From JBEBVQ01 sp037190845 (GTDB taxonomy: Bacteria > Bacteroidota > Bacteroidia > Chitinophagales > Chitinophagaceae), in the NCBI GenBank assembly GCA_037190845.1, contig JBBCJI010000008.1, forward strand, positions 1 to 64,000: 64,000 nt of DNA, written 5' to 3'. The notes beneath the pieces are model-generated. The model saw nothing but the letters and a program-made list of their open reading frames with translations. It did no database searches and was not told the origin of the DNA. Below are positions 17,164 through 26,842 of this stretch, in pieces. Each line of letters starts with the position of its first letter. Within the stretch, counting starts at the first letter, position 1. Made by a program: the position numbers and the translations under genes.

Positions 17164-17478
17164 TGTCATCCTGAGGAGTAATTTGGGTTACCCAAACAAT
17201 GATAAGAATGACGGTTGTATGATCTGTGCACTACGTCATCCAGAACGCAGCGGAGCGGAGTGAAGGATCTCACATAATGCAGGATTGTCCGGTATTGTGT
17301 GGGATCCCTCCTACGTCGGGATGACACCGTTCCTTACTGTAAAGTTGTATGCCATACAAAATACACTGTCATTCAACATGCCTAAATATACGTCAATGGT
17401 AGCGTAGAGCGAAGAATCCCACAAAATACGGGACACTTATTGTGTGAGATTCCTCCTTCGTCGGAATGACACCGTTGT
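17164..17478. repeat. Cluster of GTCATCC...GGGATGAC palindromic elements
   Basis: The 550-base gap between the old yellow enzyme and nhaA contains at least three related elements. They share edges GTCATYC / GRATGACACCGTT and inner arms AAGGATCTCACA / TGTGTGGGATCCCTCCTACG, best seen at 17234-17331 and 17368-17478. A partial copy starts at 17164 (TGTCATCCTGAGGAG). Such sequences are dispersed in many bacterial genomes as imperfect palindromes. The remainder of the gap shows no ORF with protein-like content. Confidence 0.65.
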
Positions 17479-17592
17479 AATTAATGGCATATCGCATCTC
17501 CAATAATTGATCGTACACTATTATTCGGCCATCACCGTATGTTTCCTCCGAACTCAAATCATTATTAACATCTAATCACTACTTTCGCAACC

Positions 17593-18759
17593 ATGCCACG
17601 CCGCATCAATATCAAAATGTTCCGGGATTTTTTCCGGCCGGGTTCATCAGCCGGACTCCTTTTAATATGCAGTATGGTTGCCTCCCTGCTCATCGCCAAT
17701 TCATCCTGGGGCAGTGCATTCAATACACTACTTCAATATAAAACCGGCCTGCATACTGATCATATTCATCTACGGTATACTACCCTGACCTGGATCAATG
17801 ACGGACTAATGGCTGTATTCTTCCTGCTTGTTGGGCTCGAAATAAAACGGTCACTGGTAGCCGGCGAGCTATCCTCCGTTAAAAAAGCAGTGCTGCCTGT
17901 TTTTGCGGCATTGGGAGGCGTGCTGATGCCGGCCTTAATATACTCAGCCATCAACTATGGCACACCTACCGCACATGGTTGGGGCATACCAATGGCCACC
18001 GACATCGCTTTTGCACTGGCCGCGATCAACCTGCTGGGCAATCGTGTACCGGCATCTCTGAAAATTTTTCTCGCAGCACTTGCCATCATAGATGATCTGA
18101 TGGCAATACTCGTGATTGCCCTGTTCTATTCCTCGGAACTCCACATGGATTACCTGCTGTTCGCCGGCGGCTTTTTTGTCGTGCAACTCATCTTTAACCG
18201 CATCGGCATCCGATCGCTGGCGTTCTACCTGATTCCAGGGGTGCTAATGTGGTACTTCATCCATCATTCGGGCATACATGCTACCATTGCCGGTGTGCTG
18301 ACGGCTATGGTAATTCCGCTTACGACAAAGCACGGAGCTGCTCCGCTCGGACGTCTGGAACATATCCTGATCAAACCGGTAAATCTGCTGATCATCCCAC
18401 TGTTTGCATTGGCGAATACCAATATCCGGTTTGAGCCGGGTATGGTTACTGGCATATTTACACCTCTGGGAAACGGCATCATTCTGGGGTTATTTATCGG
18501 GAAACCGTTGGGTATTACCTTATTCTCGTGGCTCTCCGTGAAAAGCGGACTATGCACTTTGCCGGAGCGTGCAGGATGGATGCACATATTGGGTGTGGGC
18601 ATATTAGGCGGCATTGGTTTCACCATGTCTATATTTATTGCCCTGCTTTCTTTTTCGGATCCGGCATGGTTACCGATTGCCAAATTTGCAGTACTAACGG
18701 GATCGTTACTATCTGTTACTTGCGGCTATATCATTCTGAAAAATACCAGAAAGTTGTAA
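17593..18759 (+). CDS. nhaA: Na+/H+ antiporter NhaA
   Basis: 388 residues with eleven to twelve hydrophobic segments, the NhaA length. Diagnostic stretches are NDGLMAVFFLLVGLEIKRSLVAGEL near residue 63, PMATDIAFALA, and LAIIDDLMAILVIALFYS. This last one contains the paired Asp residues that bind and exchange Na+ and H+ in the E. coli enzyme. It is an inner-membrane antiporter for sodium and alkaline pH tolerance. The start ATG follows a weak -7-like TACTTTCG by only a few bases, so the leader is short or absent. It converges on sbcC with three bases between the stops. Confidence 0.95.
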   Translation: MPRRINIKMFRDFFRPGSSAGLLLICSMVASLLIANSSWGSAFNTLLQYKTGLHTDHIHLRYTTLTWINDGLMAVFFLLVGLEIKRSLVAGELSSVKKAVLPVFAALGGVLMPALIYSAINYGTPTAHGWGIPMATDIAFALAAINLLGNRVPASLKIFLAALAIIDDLMAILVIALFYSSELHMDYLLFAGGFFVVQLIFNRIGIRSLAFYLIPGVLMWYFIHHSGIHATIAGVLTAMVIPLTTKHGAAPLGRLEHILIKPVNLLIIPLFALANTNIRFEPGMVTGIFTPLGNGIILGLFIGKPLGITLFSWLSVKSGLCTLPERAGWMHILGVGILGGIGFTMSIFIALLSFSDPAWLPIAKFAVLTGSLLSVTCGYIILKNTRKL

Positions 18760-18762
18760 CGT

Positions 18763-21700
18763 TTATGCCATCGGCGCGCCATAGTCCGACACCCGCACAC
18801 AGCTCACACCACCAGACAACTTCTCTACATGGATCCGCGCACCGATCCGTTCCTTCAGTGCATCCACATGAGAGATGATACCAATCAGCTTACCATCGGC
18901 ACGCAGATTTTCCAACGCATCAATAGCTACTTCCAGCGTTTCGGAATCCAGTGTCCCGAATCCTTCATCAATAAACAGGCTGTCTATCTGTATGCGGTTG
19001 CTGGCCAGATCAGACAACCCTAACGCCAGCGCCAGACTCACAAGAAAACTCTCACCGCCCGACAATGTAGAAACCGGTCGCACAACGCCCGCCTGCCACG
19101 CATCTGAAATCTCCAGTTCCAGACTATTACCTGTCTGCTTTTTCAGCCGGTATCTTTTACTGAATGCCGACAAGCGGATATTCGCCAGTTGCACCAGACG
19201 CGCCAGTGTTACCCCTTGTGCAAAACGCTTGAACTTATCTCCGTCCGATGAACCGATCATATCACTCAGGCGCTTCCATCGGCGATAAATCTGTTCCTGC
19301 CGCATCATCTCATCCTGCATCTCCTTATGACGCTGAGCCGCAGCTTCGTTTTGTATCAGTAATGTACGGACACTGCCTATCTGCTGATTTAACTCCCGCA
19401 GTGAGGCTTCAATCTGAGCGATCAGGACATGAAGCTCTTCGGAGTTTCGCTGTGTCAGGTTACGTTCTGTTTCCTCCGCCATCATCTTTTGTGTCTGGGT
19501 CAGGCTTTGACTGATCTCTGCGGCACGCCGGTGCAGAGAACGCTCTGTTTCTTCCAGCTTTCCGGCTATATCTGCCGGGAGCATGGCGGCTGAAAAATCT
19601 TCCAGCGAAACGAATCCAACCCGTTGTGCTGTTTCTGATAATTCACGTGTGATCAGTCCTGTCTGTTCGTTCAGAGAAGCGGACTTATGCCCCAGGTCTG
19701 TCAGCGCCGCCTTCGACTGTTCAGCTCGTGTCACCGCCTGATCCAGCTGAACCCGAAAGGCCTCCATCGAAGACGATGCCGCTGATATTTGCTCCCGAAT
19801 GCGCTGTTGCTCTGCATCAGGCACTTTATCACCAAACAACGCGGCACGCTCACTTCGTAACGTTGCTAAATCCGTATTTATTTTTTCTTGTTCTCCGGCA
19901 CACCGATCACGCTCTGCCACAGTGGATTTCATTTTACGATCCGCATGATCCATGTTATTATACAACAGTTCCATCCTTTGCCGGATCGTATTCAAATGCT
20001 CTTGTTTTGAAACAAAATTGTCTTTCCGCTGCTGCAATTCCGTCGCGAATTCCTGAAGCAACACCGGATCATAAGCGATGCGGAACGCATGTAACCCCTC
20101 TTGTAACTTCTGCTCAAGTGCAAGTATTTGTGTCTGGGATTCCTGCAATTCTTTTTCACCGTCCGCAATCTGTCCTGTCAATGTTTGGAGCAAGGCAATA
20201 CAGGTTTCCCTTTTCCCTGCCAATTCCTTTTCCTGCAGTTTTACAGACTGTAACGCATCCCGCAAGATGCGTATCTCATCATCAGCCTGCTGCACTTTTT
20301 CAATAAGCTCCCGCAACGAAATCAATTCCTGCTGTTTCTTCGCCGCAAGCCGCTGCAGCAACGATGCGTCCTTTACATCCAGAGGAACAGGCAATTTCCC
20401 GTTGTTCTCCTGAAAACGCCCCATATCAGCATCAGCTTCTCTATTCGCCTCATCTATCGAACGCTGCAAGCCACCTATACCTGCTGACATACCCGCAACT
20501 TCTGTTTCTAAAGCGGCGATATCCCTGCGCAGTCGCTCTACTTCCGCTTTCTGTTCCTGCAACTTCTTCCCGTTCTCATCAAAATGAAAACTGTGGTATT
20601 CCGAGATATAAGGATGTGCTGTAGAGCCGCATACCGGGCAAGGTTCACCCTCTGACAACTGATGGCGTGCTGATTCATAATCTGCGATCAATCGGTCTTT
20701 GCGTACAATTTGCTCGTATGCATCCTGTAGTTCTACAGCGCCAGGAAGCTGTTGATACAATGCAGTACGCGCTTGTGTTGTCTGATCCAGGATTTCTTTT
20801 TTCATCGCCAGATCCTTCGTGACGGCCAACACCTGTTCCTTTCTCCCTGCAATGCGCAAAGCCAGTTCATACTGTTTTTCGCACAGGAACGCATGTTCCT
20901 GCAATACATTCACCTGCGACCGGACCGATGCAAGATCCTGCGCTCCCATCAACTCACTTCTGTGTTTTTCTTTGGCGCTGACCGCTTCCTCTTTCGTTTT
21001 CCTGAGTGCAGCCTCTTGTGCAGTCTGCTTCTCTATGCCCGCTAACTGACGCTGTGTGTCCAGTAATCTCTGTTGCGCACTGGTATTGGCCGATGCCATC
21101 CGCTCTGTCCTTGTCTTTAATTCAAGGATCTGAGTTGTCATGCTCTTGTATTCCGGCAGGAATGCAGCAATCTGTTCGTCTGTCTGATGCTGCTCAAGCC
21201 AGGCAGTTGTTTCGGCAAACGAATGCTGATGCTGATCGTATTGCATACGAAGATCCGAAAGATGATCTGATTCCAGTGTCAGATTATGCTCCAGCTCTCG
21301 CGTCTGCTGTACCATCCGATCATATAAAACAGCAACATCCGCAATCCGGGTATCCAGTGGCAACAACTGTGTGATAAGACGCTCCAGCATTGCCTGATCA
21401 TTATGCAGGCCATCCAGCAATTTCGCCGCTTCCTCTTTTTTGTACGACAATGTTTCGATCAATGCATGCTGCTGCGGGAGGTCAGATTCAAGCAAATTGA
21501 TTTCTTTCAGATATTGATCCAGTTGTTGCTGCTTCAATTGCAACTCCGTGAGCTTCCCCTGAAAGGGAAGCGCTTTCCGGTGGCGATGCAGCAAATAAAG
21601 CTGCGGCTGCTGCGCCTTTTCTTCTATTTTAAACTGCTCCTCTTCCGTCTGCCAATGACTGACAGACGTACGGAGTTCGGCCAGGCGGTCCAGCCATTGC

Positions 21701-22437
21701 TTTTCTGTCACAAAGCACTCCCGCTCTTTCATTTGTCCCGCTTCCTGTATACCCAACTGCTCCAGAAGCTGTCGCTGAGCAATCTCGTCCTCTTCACTGA
21801 GCAATACAACCCCATCCAGTTTTTGCCGCAGGTCTTCAAGTTTCCTTTTCTCCACACGCTCCGCTTTGTCATAGACAAATGCAGAGATGCGGGAATAGAT
21901 GGCTGTATTGGTCACCTTTTCGAGCAAAGCGCTTTTCTCTTTATCATCCGCTTTGAGAAAACGGGTGAAGTCGCCCTGCGCAAGCAATACGGAACGTAAG
22001 AACTGTTCATAATCCAGATTAATCAGCGATGCTATTTTTACGCGGGCCTCACTGGCTTTACTTTCTATCAGCTCACCGGATACCGCATCGGCAACTTCCA
22101 TCTGCACCTGCTGAAAGGCGCCGTCGATTTTATTACGTGCGCGGCGCACCGACCAGCGCGCGCGATACTGTGTATCTCCCGATTCAAACACCACTTCGGA
22201 AAATGCCGATGCAGTAAAACGTGTCACCACTTCCGTAATCTGCTCTCCTGGCTTCTGTCGGGGCGTACGTCCATATAGTGCGAGGGTAATGGCATCGAGT
22301 ATCGTCGTCTTGCCGGCGCCCGTTGCTCCTGTTATCGAAAACAGGCCCGACCCGTAAAACGGGGGAGCAGCAAAATCTATATAATGTTCGTCCCTCAGCG
22401 AGTTGATATTGCTAAACCGGACGGATAAGATCTTCAT
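18763..22437 (-). CDS. sbcC: SbcC, ATPase subunit of the SbcCD nuclease
   Basis: 1224 residues. The N-terminal ATPase half holds Walker A GATGAGKTT (about residue 38). Long coiled coils flank a zinc-hook CPVCG at about residue 600. The C-terminal half has the ABC signature LSGGESFLVSLALALGLSDL (about 1124) and Walker B SLFIDEGFGTLD (about 1150). With SbcD it forms the Rad50-Mre11-like complex that cleaves hairpins and palindromes and processes DNA ends. It follows sbcD by 23 bases. Its presence is of interest because the window is unusually rich in long palindromes, its known substrate class. The length is typical. Confidence 0.96.
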   Translation of the reverse strand: MKILSVRFSNINSLRDEHYIDFAAPPFYGSGLFSITGATGAGKTTILDAITLALYGRTPRQKPGEQITEVVTRFTASAFSEVVFESGDTQYRARWSVRRARNKIDGAFQQVQMEVADAVSGELIESKASEARVKIASLINLDYEQFLRSVLLAQGDFTRFLKADDKEKSALLEKVTNTAIYSRISAFVYDKAERVEKRKLEDLRQKLDGVVLLSEEDEIAQRQLLEQLGIQEAGQMKERECFVTEKQWLDRLAELRTSVSHWQTEEEQFKIEEKAQQPQLYLLHRHRKALPFQGKLTELQLKQQQLDQYLKEINLLESDLPQQHALIETLSYKKEEAAKLLDGLHNDQAMLERLITQLLPLDTRIADVAVLYDRMVQQTRELEHNLTLESDHLSDLRMQYDQHQHSFAETTAWLEQHQTDEQIAAFLPEYKSMTTQILELKTRTERMASANTSAQQRLLDTQRQLAGIEKQTAQEAALRKTKEEAVSAKEKHRSELMGAQDLASVRSQVNVLQEHAFLCEKQYELALRIAGRKEQVLAVTKDLAMKKEILDQTTQARTALYQQLPGAVELQDAYEQIVRKDRLIADYESARHQLSEGEPCPVCGSTAHPYISEYHSFHFDENGKKLQEQKAEVERLRRDIAALETEVAGMSAGIGGLQRSIDEANREADADMGRFQENNGKLPVPLDVKDASLLQRLAAKKQQELISLRELIEKVQQADDEIRILRDALQSVKLQEKELAGKRETCIALLQTLTGQIADGEKELQESQTQILALEQKLQEGLHAFRIAYDPVLLQEFATELQQRKDNFVSKQEHLNTIRQRMELLYNNMDHADRKMKSTVAERDRCAGEQEKINTDLATLRSERAALFGDKVPDAEQQRIREQISAASSSMEAFRVQLDQAVTRAEQSKAALTDLGHKSASLNEQTGLITRELSETAQRVGFVSLEDFSAAMLPADIAGKLEETERSLHRRAAEISQSLTQTQKMMAEETERNLTQRNSEELHVLIAQIEASLRELNQQIGSVRTLLIQNEAAAQRHKEMQDEMMRQEQIYRRWKRLSDMIGSSDGDKFKRFAQGVTLARLVQLANIRLSAFSKRYRLKKQTGNSLELEISDAWQAGVVRPVSTLSGGESFLVSLALALGLSDLASNRIQIDSLFIDEGFGTLDSETLEVAIDALENLRADGKLIGIISHVDALKERIGARIHVEKLSGGVSCVRVSDYGAPMA

Positions 22438-22460
22438 TCAAAATAATTAAAACGGTCTGA

Positions 22461-23690
22461 CTATTCTTGTTCCTGCTGCTGCATCAGCTCCAATGCTTCT
22501 CTGAATGTTCCGCTCAGCAGTATTTCATCTTCTTCCGGCACCTGTTCTTCAGTACATTTAATCTCAAAGACATCCAGCGGGCCGAGATCATTCAGCGATT
22601 GCAAGGTTGCATCTTCTGCATCGGGTTGCGCGGTATGCCATAGTTGTATCATCCTTAACCGGAAGAAACCAACACAAGGATTATTCTGTACCGCTTCTCT
22701 TATTTGTTGCTCCACATCAGGACGATATTCAGACAATTGTACCTGTATATCCAGCCAGGGCTGAAACAAACTTTCTGCATCCTGAGAGATCCGGTTGATC
22801 TTTGCCAACGCATCCTCCAGCGATCCGGATATTTCGATCATCTTGCGGTTTCCCGGGACAGGAACTGCCGTTATCGTCACCGGAAGCCGCGGCTGTATAT
22901 CCAGCAGCAACACTTGCTTATCATCTTTTCTTTCAGAAAAATCAAGCGGTATGGGAGAACCCGAATAGCGTATATGTTCCAGGCCGCTCACTATCTGCGG
23001 GCGATGAAGATGCCCCAGCGCCACGTAATCAAATATGTCCGGGAACTGATCTCCGGCGATCTTGCCCAGATTGCCGATATGGATATCACGTTCATCATCC
23101 GATTTCACGCCGCCCTGTGCAAATAAATGGCCAGTGGTCAGCAGGGGTACAGATTGTTCCTTGTATTGCTCCAACAACGGCACAAGGTTCGTATAGTGAC
23201 GGATGATCCCTTCTTTCAATCGCTGCTCCTGCTCTTCCGGCGATTCTCCGGCAATGGAAAGCCGCACATCCTTATCTCTGATGAATGGCACAGCCGCAAC
23301 TACTGCCTGTAATTCACCTGTTTTATTGCTTAGTTCAATGATCTGATCTGCAGGATCATCCGGCACACCACCGATGACATGTACATTGAAAAAACGCAGC
23401 AGGTCGCGCGGGGCATTGAGCGTAGCGATCGAATCATGATTGCCACCAATGATGATCACATCCCGGCAGGATGTATCCCGCACACGGGAGAGAAAATCGT
23501 AGTAAAGTCTTAACGCTGTATTTGAAGGGCTTCCTGTATCAAATATATCTCCGGCAACGATCAGGGCATCTGCACGCTCCGTCCGGATGGCTTCCAGCAG
23601 CCATTCCAGGAAATGCCGGTGTTCATCCGTACGCTCATGTTGCTCCATCCGTTTACCAAGATGCCAGTCCGCTGTGTGTATGATGCGCAT
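22461..23690 (-). CDS. sbcD: SbcD, nuclease subunit of the SbcCD complex
   Basis: 409 residues. Calcineurin-like phosphoesterase motifs are in order: HTADWHLGK, AGDIFDTGSPSN, IIGGNHDS, TTGHLF and ALGHLHRPQ, which together bind two Mn2+ ions. It is an Mre11 homologue that supplies endo- and exonuclease activity on DNA ends and hairpins. First gene of the sbcD-sbcC unit. About 140 bases on its 5' side separate it from the divergent transposase gene, with no clear promoter seen. Confidence 0.95.
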   Translation of the reverse strand: MRIIHTADWHLGKRMEQHERTDEHRHFLEWLLEAIRTERADALIVAGDIFDTGSPSNTALRLYYDFLSRVRDTSCRDVIIIGGNHDSIATLNAPRDLLRFFNVHVIGGVPDDPADQIIELSNKTGELQAVVAAVPFIRDKDVRLSIAGESPEEQEQRLKEGIIRHYTNLVPLLEQYKEQSVPLLTTGHLFAQGGVKSDDERDIHIGNLGKIAGDQFPDIFDYVALGHLHRPQIVSGLEHIRYSGSPIPLDFSERKDDKQVLLLDIQPRLPVTITAVPVPGNRKMIEISGSLEDALAKINRISQDAESLFQPWLDIQVQLSEYRPDVEQQIREAVQNNPCVGFFRLRMIQLWHTAQPDAEDATLQSLNDLGPLDVFEIKCTEEQVPEEDEILLSGTFREALELMQQQEQE

Positions 23691-23844
23691 AAAGGCTTAA
23701 AGGTAGCTGTTTTATTATTTCAGGATGGTTCAGGCGTTTATTCTTCCACAAGAAAACACAATGCATCAAACATCAAATTTAAACTGAAAATCAAATAATT
23801 ACGTCAAAATTTGTTGCTTTGAAATTGGGATGAAAACGTGTGAG

Positions 23845-24795
23845 ATGAAGAAGATCAATTACAACCCCCAAATACACCACCGCAGGTCTATCCGGTTAAA
23901 AGGCTATGATTATTCGCAGGCGGGCGCCTATTTCATAACGATATGCTGTCAGAACAGAAAATGTTTGTTTGGAAACGTTGTCGGTGGGGAAATGATTTTG
24001 AATGATGCCGGGAACATGATAGATAAATGGTACCGGGAATTGTGCAATAAATTTCCGGACATTGAATTGGGGGAATATATTGTGATGCCCAACCATTTTC
24101 ATGGGATCATTATCAATAATGGCGCATTATCCGTCGGGGTAGGGGCAGATCTGCGTGTCTGCCCTCAAACATGGAATGAAAATGGGGAACCATGGGGCGA
24201 ACACATAAGTTCGCCCCTGCGGGCAGGGTTGTTGCATGCTATATTGCCCTTTCAGGGCGCAGGGGATATTGGTTTTTTGCCCATAGCCCGGGGCGTTGCC
24301 CCGGGCTGTATGTATCAAAGGCTTTCAGCCTTTTGGGGTGATCAGATCCATCATCATGTTTATTACGTGGCTATATGTATCAATGGACTGCAGTCTTTTG
24401 GGGTTATCAGGCCTGCCATGTTTTTTACGAGGATGGATTTCTGCCTTTGGGGAGCTATAACAACACCGCCCCGCAGGGGCAGCATATACAGAACCCAACG
24501 CAGCGCGTTGGGCAGCAACCTGTCAACACAGCAACATCGCCCTGAAAGGGCAGCATATACTTAGCATGCAACAACCCTGCCCCTACGAGGGGTGATGCAA
24601 TGGTTCAAAACAATGACAACCAATGAATATATTCGCGGTGTAAAAACATTGGATTGGCCACCATTTGATCGTAAATTATGGCAACGCAATTATTACGAAC
24701 ATATCATCCGCAACGAACAATCCTATCAACGGATTACCCGATATATCATCAATAACCCGTTAAAATGGCGGGGTGATACATTCTATAAACAATGA
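23845..24795 (+). pseudogene. REP-associated tyrosine transposase (RAYT) with internal palindrome array and one in-frame TAG
   Basis: The N-terminal part (to about 24120) carries SIRLKGYDYSQAGAYFITICCQNR and the HUH motif MPNHFHG. The C-terminal part (from 24592) carries MQWFKTMTTNEYIRGVK and the catalytic-Tyr region RNYYEHIIRNE, followed by YIINNPLKW. Both are typical of Y1/RAYT transposases, which nick and rejoin single-stranded REP hairpins. The two halves share one frame over 23830-24795. A single TAG at 24562-24564 interrupts it, inside an inserted stretch of about 470 bases made of palindromes. It is probably inactive unless the TAG is suppressed. Start could be 23830 (MKTCEM) or 23845 (MKKINY). 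It diverges from sbcD. Confidence 0.85.
24143..24592. repeat. Array of about ten REP-like palindromes inside the RAYT gene
   Basis: Stems with mostly 3-base loops follow one another: 24143-24164 (7 bp), 24194-24217 (9 bp), 24215-24228, 24246-24258 (GCCCT-ttc-AGGGC), 24285-24307 (10 bp, loop GTT), 24317-24333 (7 bp), 24386-24395, 24468-24480, 24494-24512 (8 bp), 24539-24551 and 24580-24592. Two copies share flank TGTATCAA...TTTTGGGGTnATCA, and two share GGGCAGCATATAC, but with different stem sequences. These resemble REP elements that RAYT enzymes mobilise. Confidence 0.8.
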
Positions 24796-24844
24796 AATAA
24801 TTTATCCGGATCCTGGTCGTAGGCAACCAGCTATTCTTTGCCGG

Positions 24845-25756
24845 TTAAAGTTTTTGCACCTTTATGACCTTCTGCCTCATGCCATCCTGATACCTGACAT
24901 AATAAATACCCTGCGCCCAGCGTGCAGTACCGATTTTCATTAATCCATCCTGAGCAACTTTACCGCGATATATGACCTTACCCAGATTATCATTTATGAT
25001 GATCTGCGGATCCGCTCCTACACTTCCTTGTATCACAACATTCAGCTCATCCGAAACCGGATTAGGAAACACGGATATACCCTGAAAATCATGATTGCTG
25101 ATATTTTCTGCGGAAAGTCCACTACGGTCTTCAGTATGCGCAAAAAAACCGGAAAAAGCAGGTGCATTAAAATAAACCTCGTAATATCCCTGCGCATTCA
25201 AAATCACTTCGGGCTTTATCACAGTTGCCCGGTTAATATCATACTCATTGTCAGGTCCGGTATTATCATCGTCCGGAACACCGTGAAATACCGTGATCAC
25301 AAGGTTGTCTGCCCGGGCATCAATTGCAGGAAAATGCCCGGCAACAACACGCGGATGCCGGTTATACCGTTCAAAATCCTGCGGGGTAAAATAGAGTGCT
25401 ACCCAGTTAGGGTGCAGGAGATTATGCTCCGGAATGATCTTAAAATACCGGCCTACAAACGGGTTATTAAAAAACGTAAATGCTTCATTATTCACAACGA
25501 CCTCACAGGAAACCAGCCCCAGATCCACAAATGTCCATACTCTGGCAATTGATTCGCAGGCATGGTCTGTAGTGTAAACATGTATCGTATTGGCCTCCTG
25601 CCGGAATGTATCCCGGAAACCGTCGGCAGCCACCCTGTCGGGAGACGTGATGTCAATATATACAGGTGTATTGATCTGGGCGCCGGATGTAACCGTGCAC
25701 AGAACCGGTATGATGGCGGTAGATAGTATTTGTCTGAAGCGTTTCATATTTGTCAT
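24845..25756 (-). CDS. Secreted protein with T9SS type A C-terminal domain
   Basis: About 303 residues from MTNMKRF. The signal peptide ends near TSGAQ. The middle (about 30-220) has no domain I recognise and contains ITSPDRVAADGFRDTF and WVALYFTPQDFERYN. The C-terminus is a T9SS sorting domain: VFPNPVSDELNVV, then GIYYVRYQDG and a basic KVQKL tail, so the protein is exported across the outer membrane and anchored or released at the surface. It is the last gene of a run of three secreted proteins on this strand, and a 14-bp hairpin separates it from the preceding one. Confidence 0.82.
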   Translation of the reverse strand: MTNMKRFRQILSTAIIPVLCTVTSGAQINTPVYIDITSPDRVAADGFRDTFRQEANTIHVYTTDHACESIARVWTFVDLGLVSCEVVVNNEAFTFFNNPFVGRYFKIIPEHNLLHPNWVALYFTPQDFERYNRHPRVVAGHFPAIDARADNLVITVFHGVPDDDNTGPDNEYDINRATVIKPEVILNAQGYYEVYFNAPAFSGFFAHTEDRSGLSAENISNHDFQGISVFPNPVSDELNVVIQGSVGADPQIIINDNLGKVIYRGKVAQDGLMKIGTARWAQGIYYVRYQDGMRQKVIKVQKL

Positions 25757-25805
25757 TTGCAAACCTGCATATAGTCTCGTCACAAAATATTTTATTTTAA
25801 ACCAG

Positions 25806-25859
25806 AATAAGGCCATTTCAAAAACACATCAATTTTATGCATTCCGAAATGGCCTTATT
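25806..25859 (-). terminator. Rho-independent-type hairpin downstream of the 25875 gene
   Basis: Perfect 14-bp arms (AATAAGGCCATTTC at 25806-25819 and its complement at 25846-25859) with a 26-base loop. On the minus strand an A/T-rich stretch follows. It lies between two minus-strand secreted-protein genes and would end the upstream transcript. Confidence 0.6.
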
Positions 25860-25874
25860 CACATCAATACCTGA

Positions 25875-26771
25875 TTATTGAAGTACGCAGCCATTGGCAT
25901 CTTCGATGCGGAAAAGCTGGTAGGAGTTTATTGTTGAAAGCGGCGCATTCACATTAAATGTATGCGGTGATGTAGCTGCCGTTTCTGTAGTATAAGGACT
26001 GCCTGCGCTATTGACTGAATATTCTATTTCAAAAGGCGCTGTACCTGCTGTAGCGGTAAAGATCAGCTGTGCCTGTGCTCCGGTACAGATTTCATCATCT
26101 ACGGCAGCAATAGAGCCGGCCGGCAGCGGGTTGACCGTCACATCAAAATCAGTCGATGTACCGGGACAGGATACGGTCCCGGTAGTATGAATGGGTATAA
26201 CAGTAACCGTACCTGTTTCCTGTGCTGTTACTGTGGCGGCAGTCACAGAAATGTTTCCTGATCCGGAAACAGGAACACCAGTGGCGCTATTGGTATTGGT
26301 CCAGTTAAAACCGGTAGCATTGGTACCACTGAATGTTGCGTTTATCGGGTTACCGACACATACGACAATATCCGCTACGGTATTCACAGTCGGTACGGGC
26401 AATATTTCAAAATCATACGTCACAGGAGTGCCTACGCAACCATTCAGGAAAGGGGTGATCGTAATCGTGTGCGAACCAGCAGTTGAAGCGGCAGTAAATG
26501 AAGGTATTTGTGCAGTAGTCACGGTAGTGTTTGCCAAACCGGATGTGCCACCGTCAATTACAAAAGAATCCGCAGAGCCGGTAAGGTTAAACGATAAGGC
26601 TGCTACGGTTGCGTTGGCACATGCTGTGTCATCTGCAGGAGCCGTAAGGGTACCGACTTCCGTAAAGCTGATCGTAACAGAGGAACCAATCTGGGCCTGT
26701 GTTGTGTAACCAGCCACCAGCAAACCCGCAGCCAGGAACATTTTCTTAATTGTTTTGTTGGAGATTTTCAT
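25875..26771 (-). CDS. Secreted PKD/Ig-like repeat protein without sorting domain
   Basis: 298 residues. A signal peptide ending TTQAQ is followed by three or so Ig-like/PKD-type units (TVNTVADIVVCVGNPINATFSG, ...TVTAQETGTVTVIPIHT, VDDEICTGAQAQLIFTAT). The chain ends in the short SprB-like motif EDANGCVLQ. Most Bacteroidetes proteins of this kind carry a T9SS domain after such repeats. None follows here, so the gene may be truncated or the product released by another route. The neighbour at 26843 has the same ending (ITDNIGCIRE), suggesting both arose from one larger repeat protein. Confidence 0.7.
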   Translation of the reverse strand: MKISNKTIKKMFLAAGLLVAGYTTQAQIGSSVTISFTEVGTLTAPADDTACANATVAALSFNLTGSADSFVIDGGTSGLANTTVTTAQIPSFTAASTAGSHTITITPFLNGCVGTPVTYDFEILPVPTVNTVADIVVCVGNPINATFSGTNATGFNWTNTNSATGVPVSGSGNISVTAATVTAQETGTVTVIPIHTTGTVSCPGTSTDFDVTVNPLPAGSIAAVDDEICTGAQAQLIFTATAGTAPFEIEYSVNSAGSPYTTETAATSPHTFNVNAPLSTINSYQLFRIEDANGCVLQ

Positions 26772-26842
26772 TTTGTTTGATTTTTGTTTTGTGGGGAAAT
26801 TGTTTAGAAATATTAATGGTGATATGGTATGTCGTTAATGAA

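Noticed and set aside
24143..24592. CRISPR-like array
   Set aside because: Units have unequal spacing and different stems and lack unique spacers of constant length. Better explained as REP-like palindromes.
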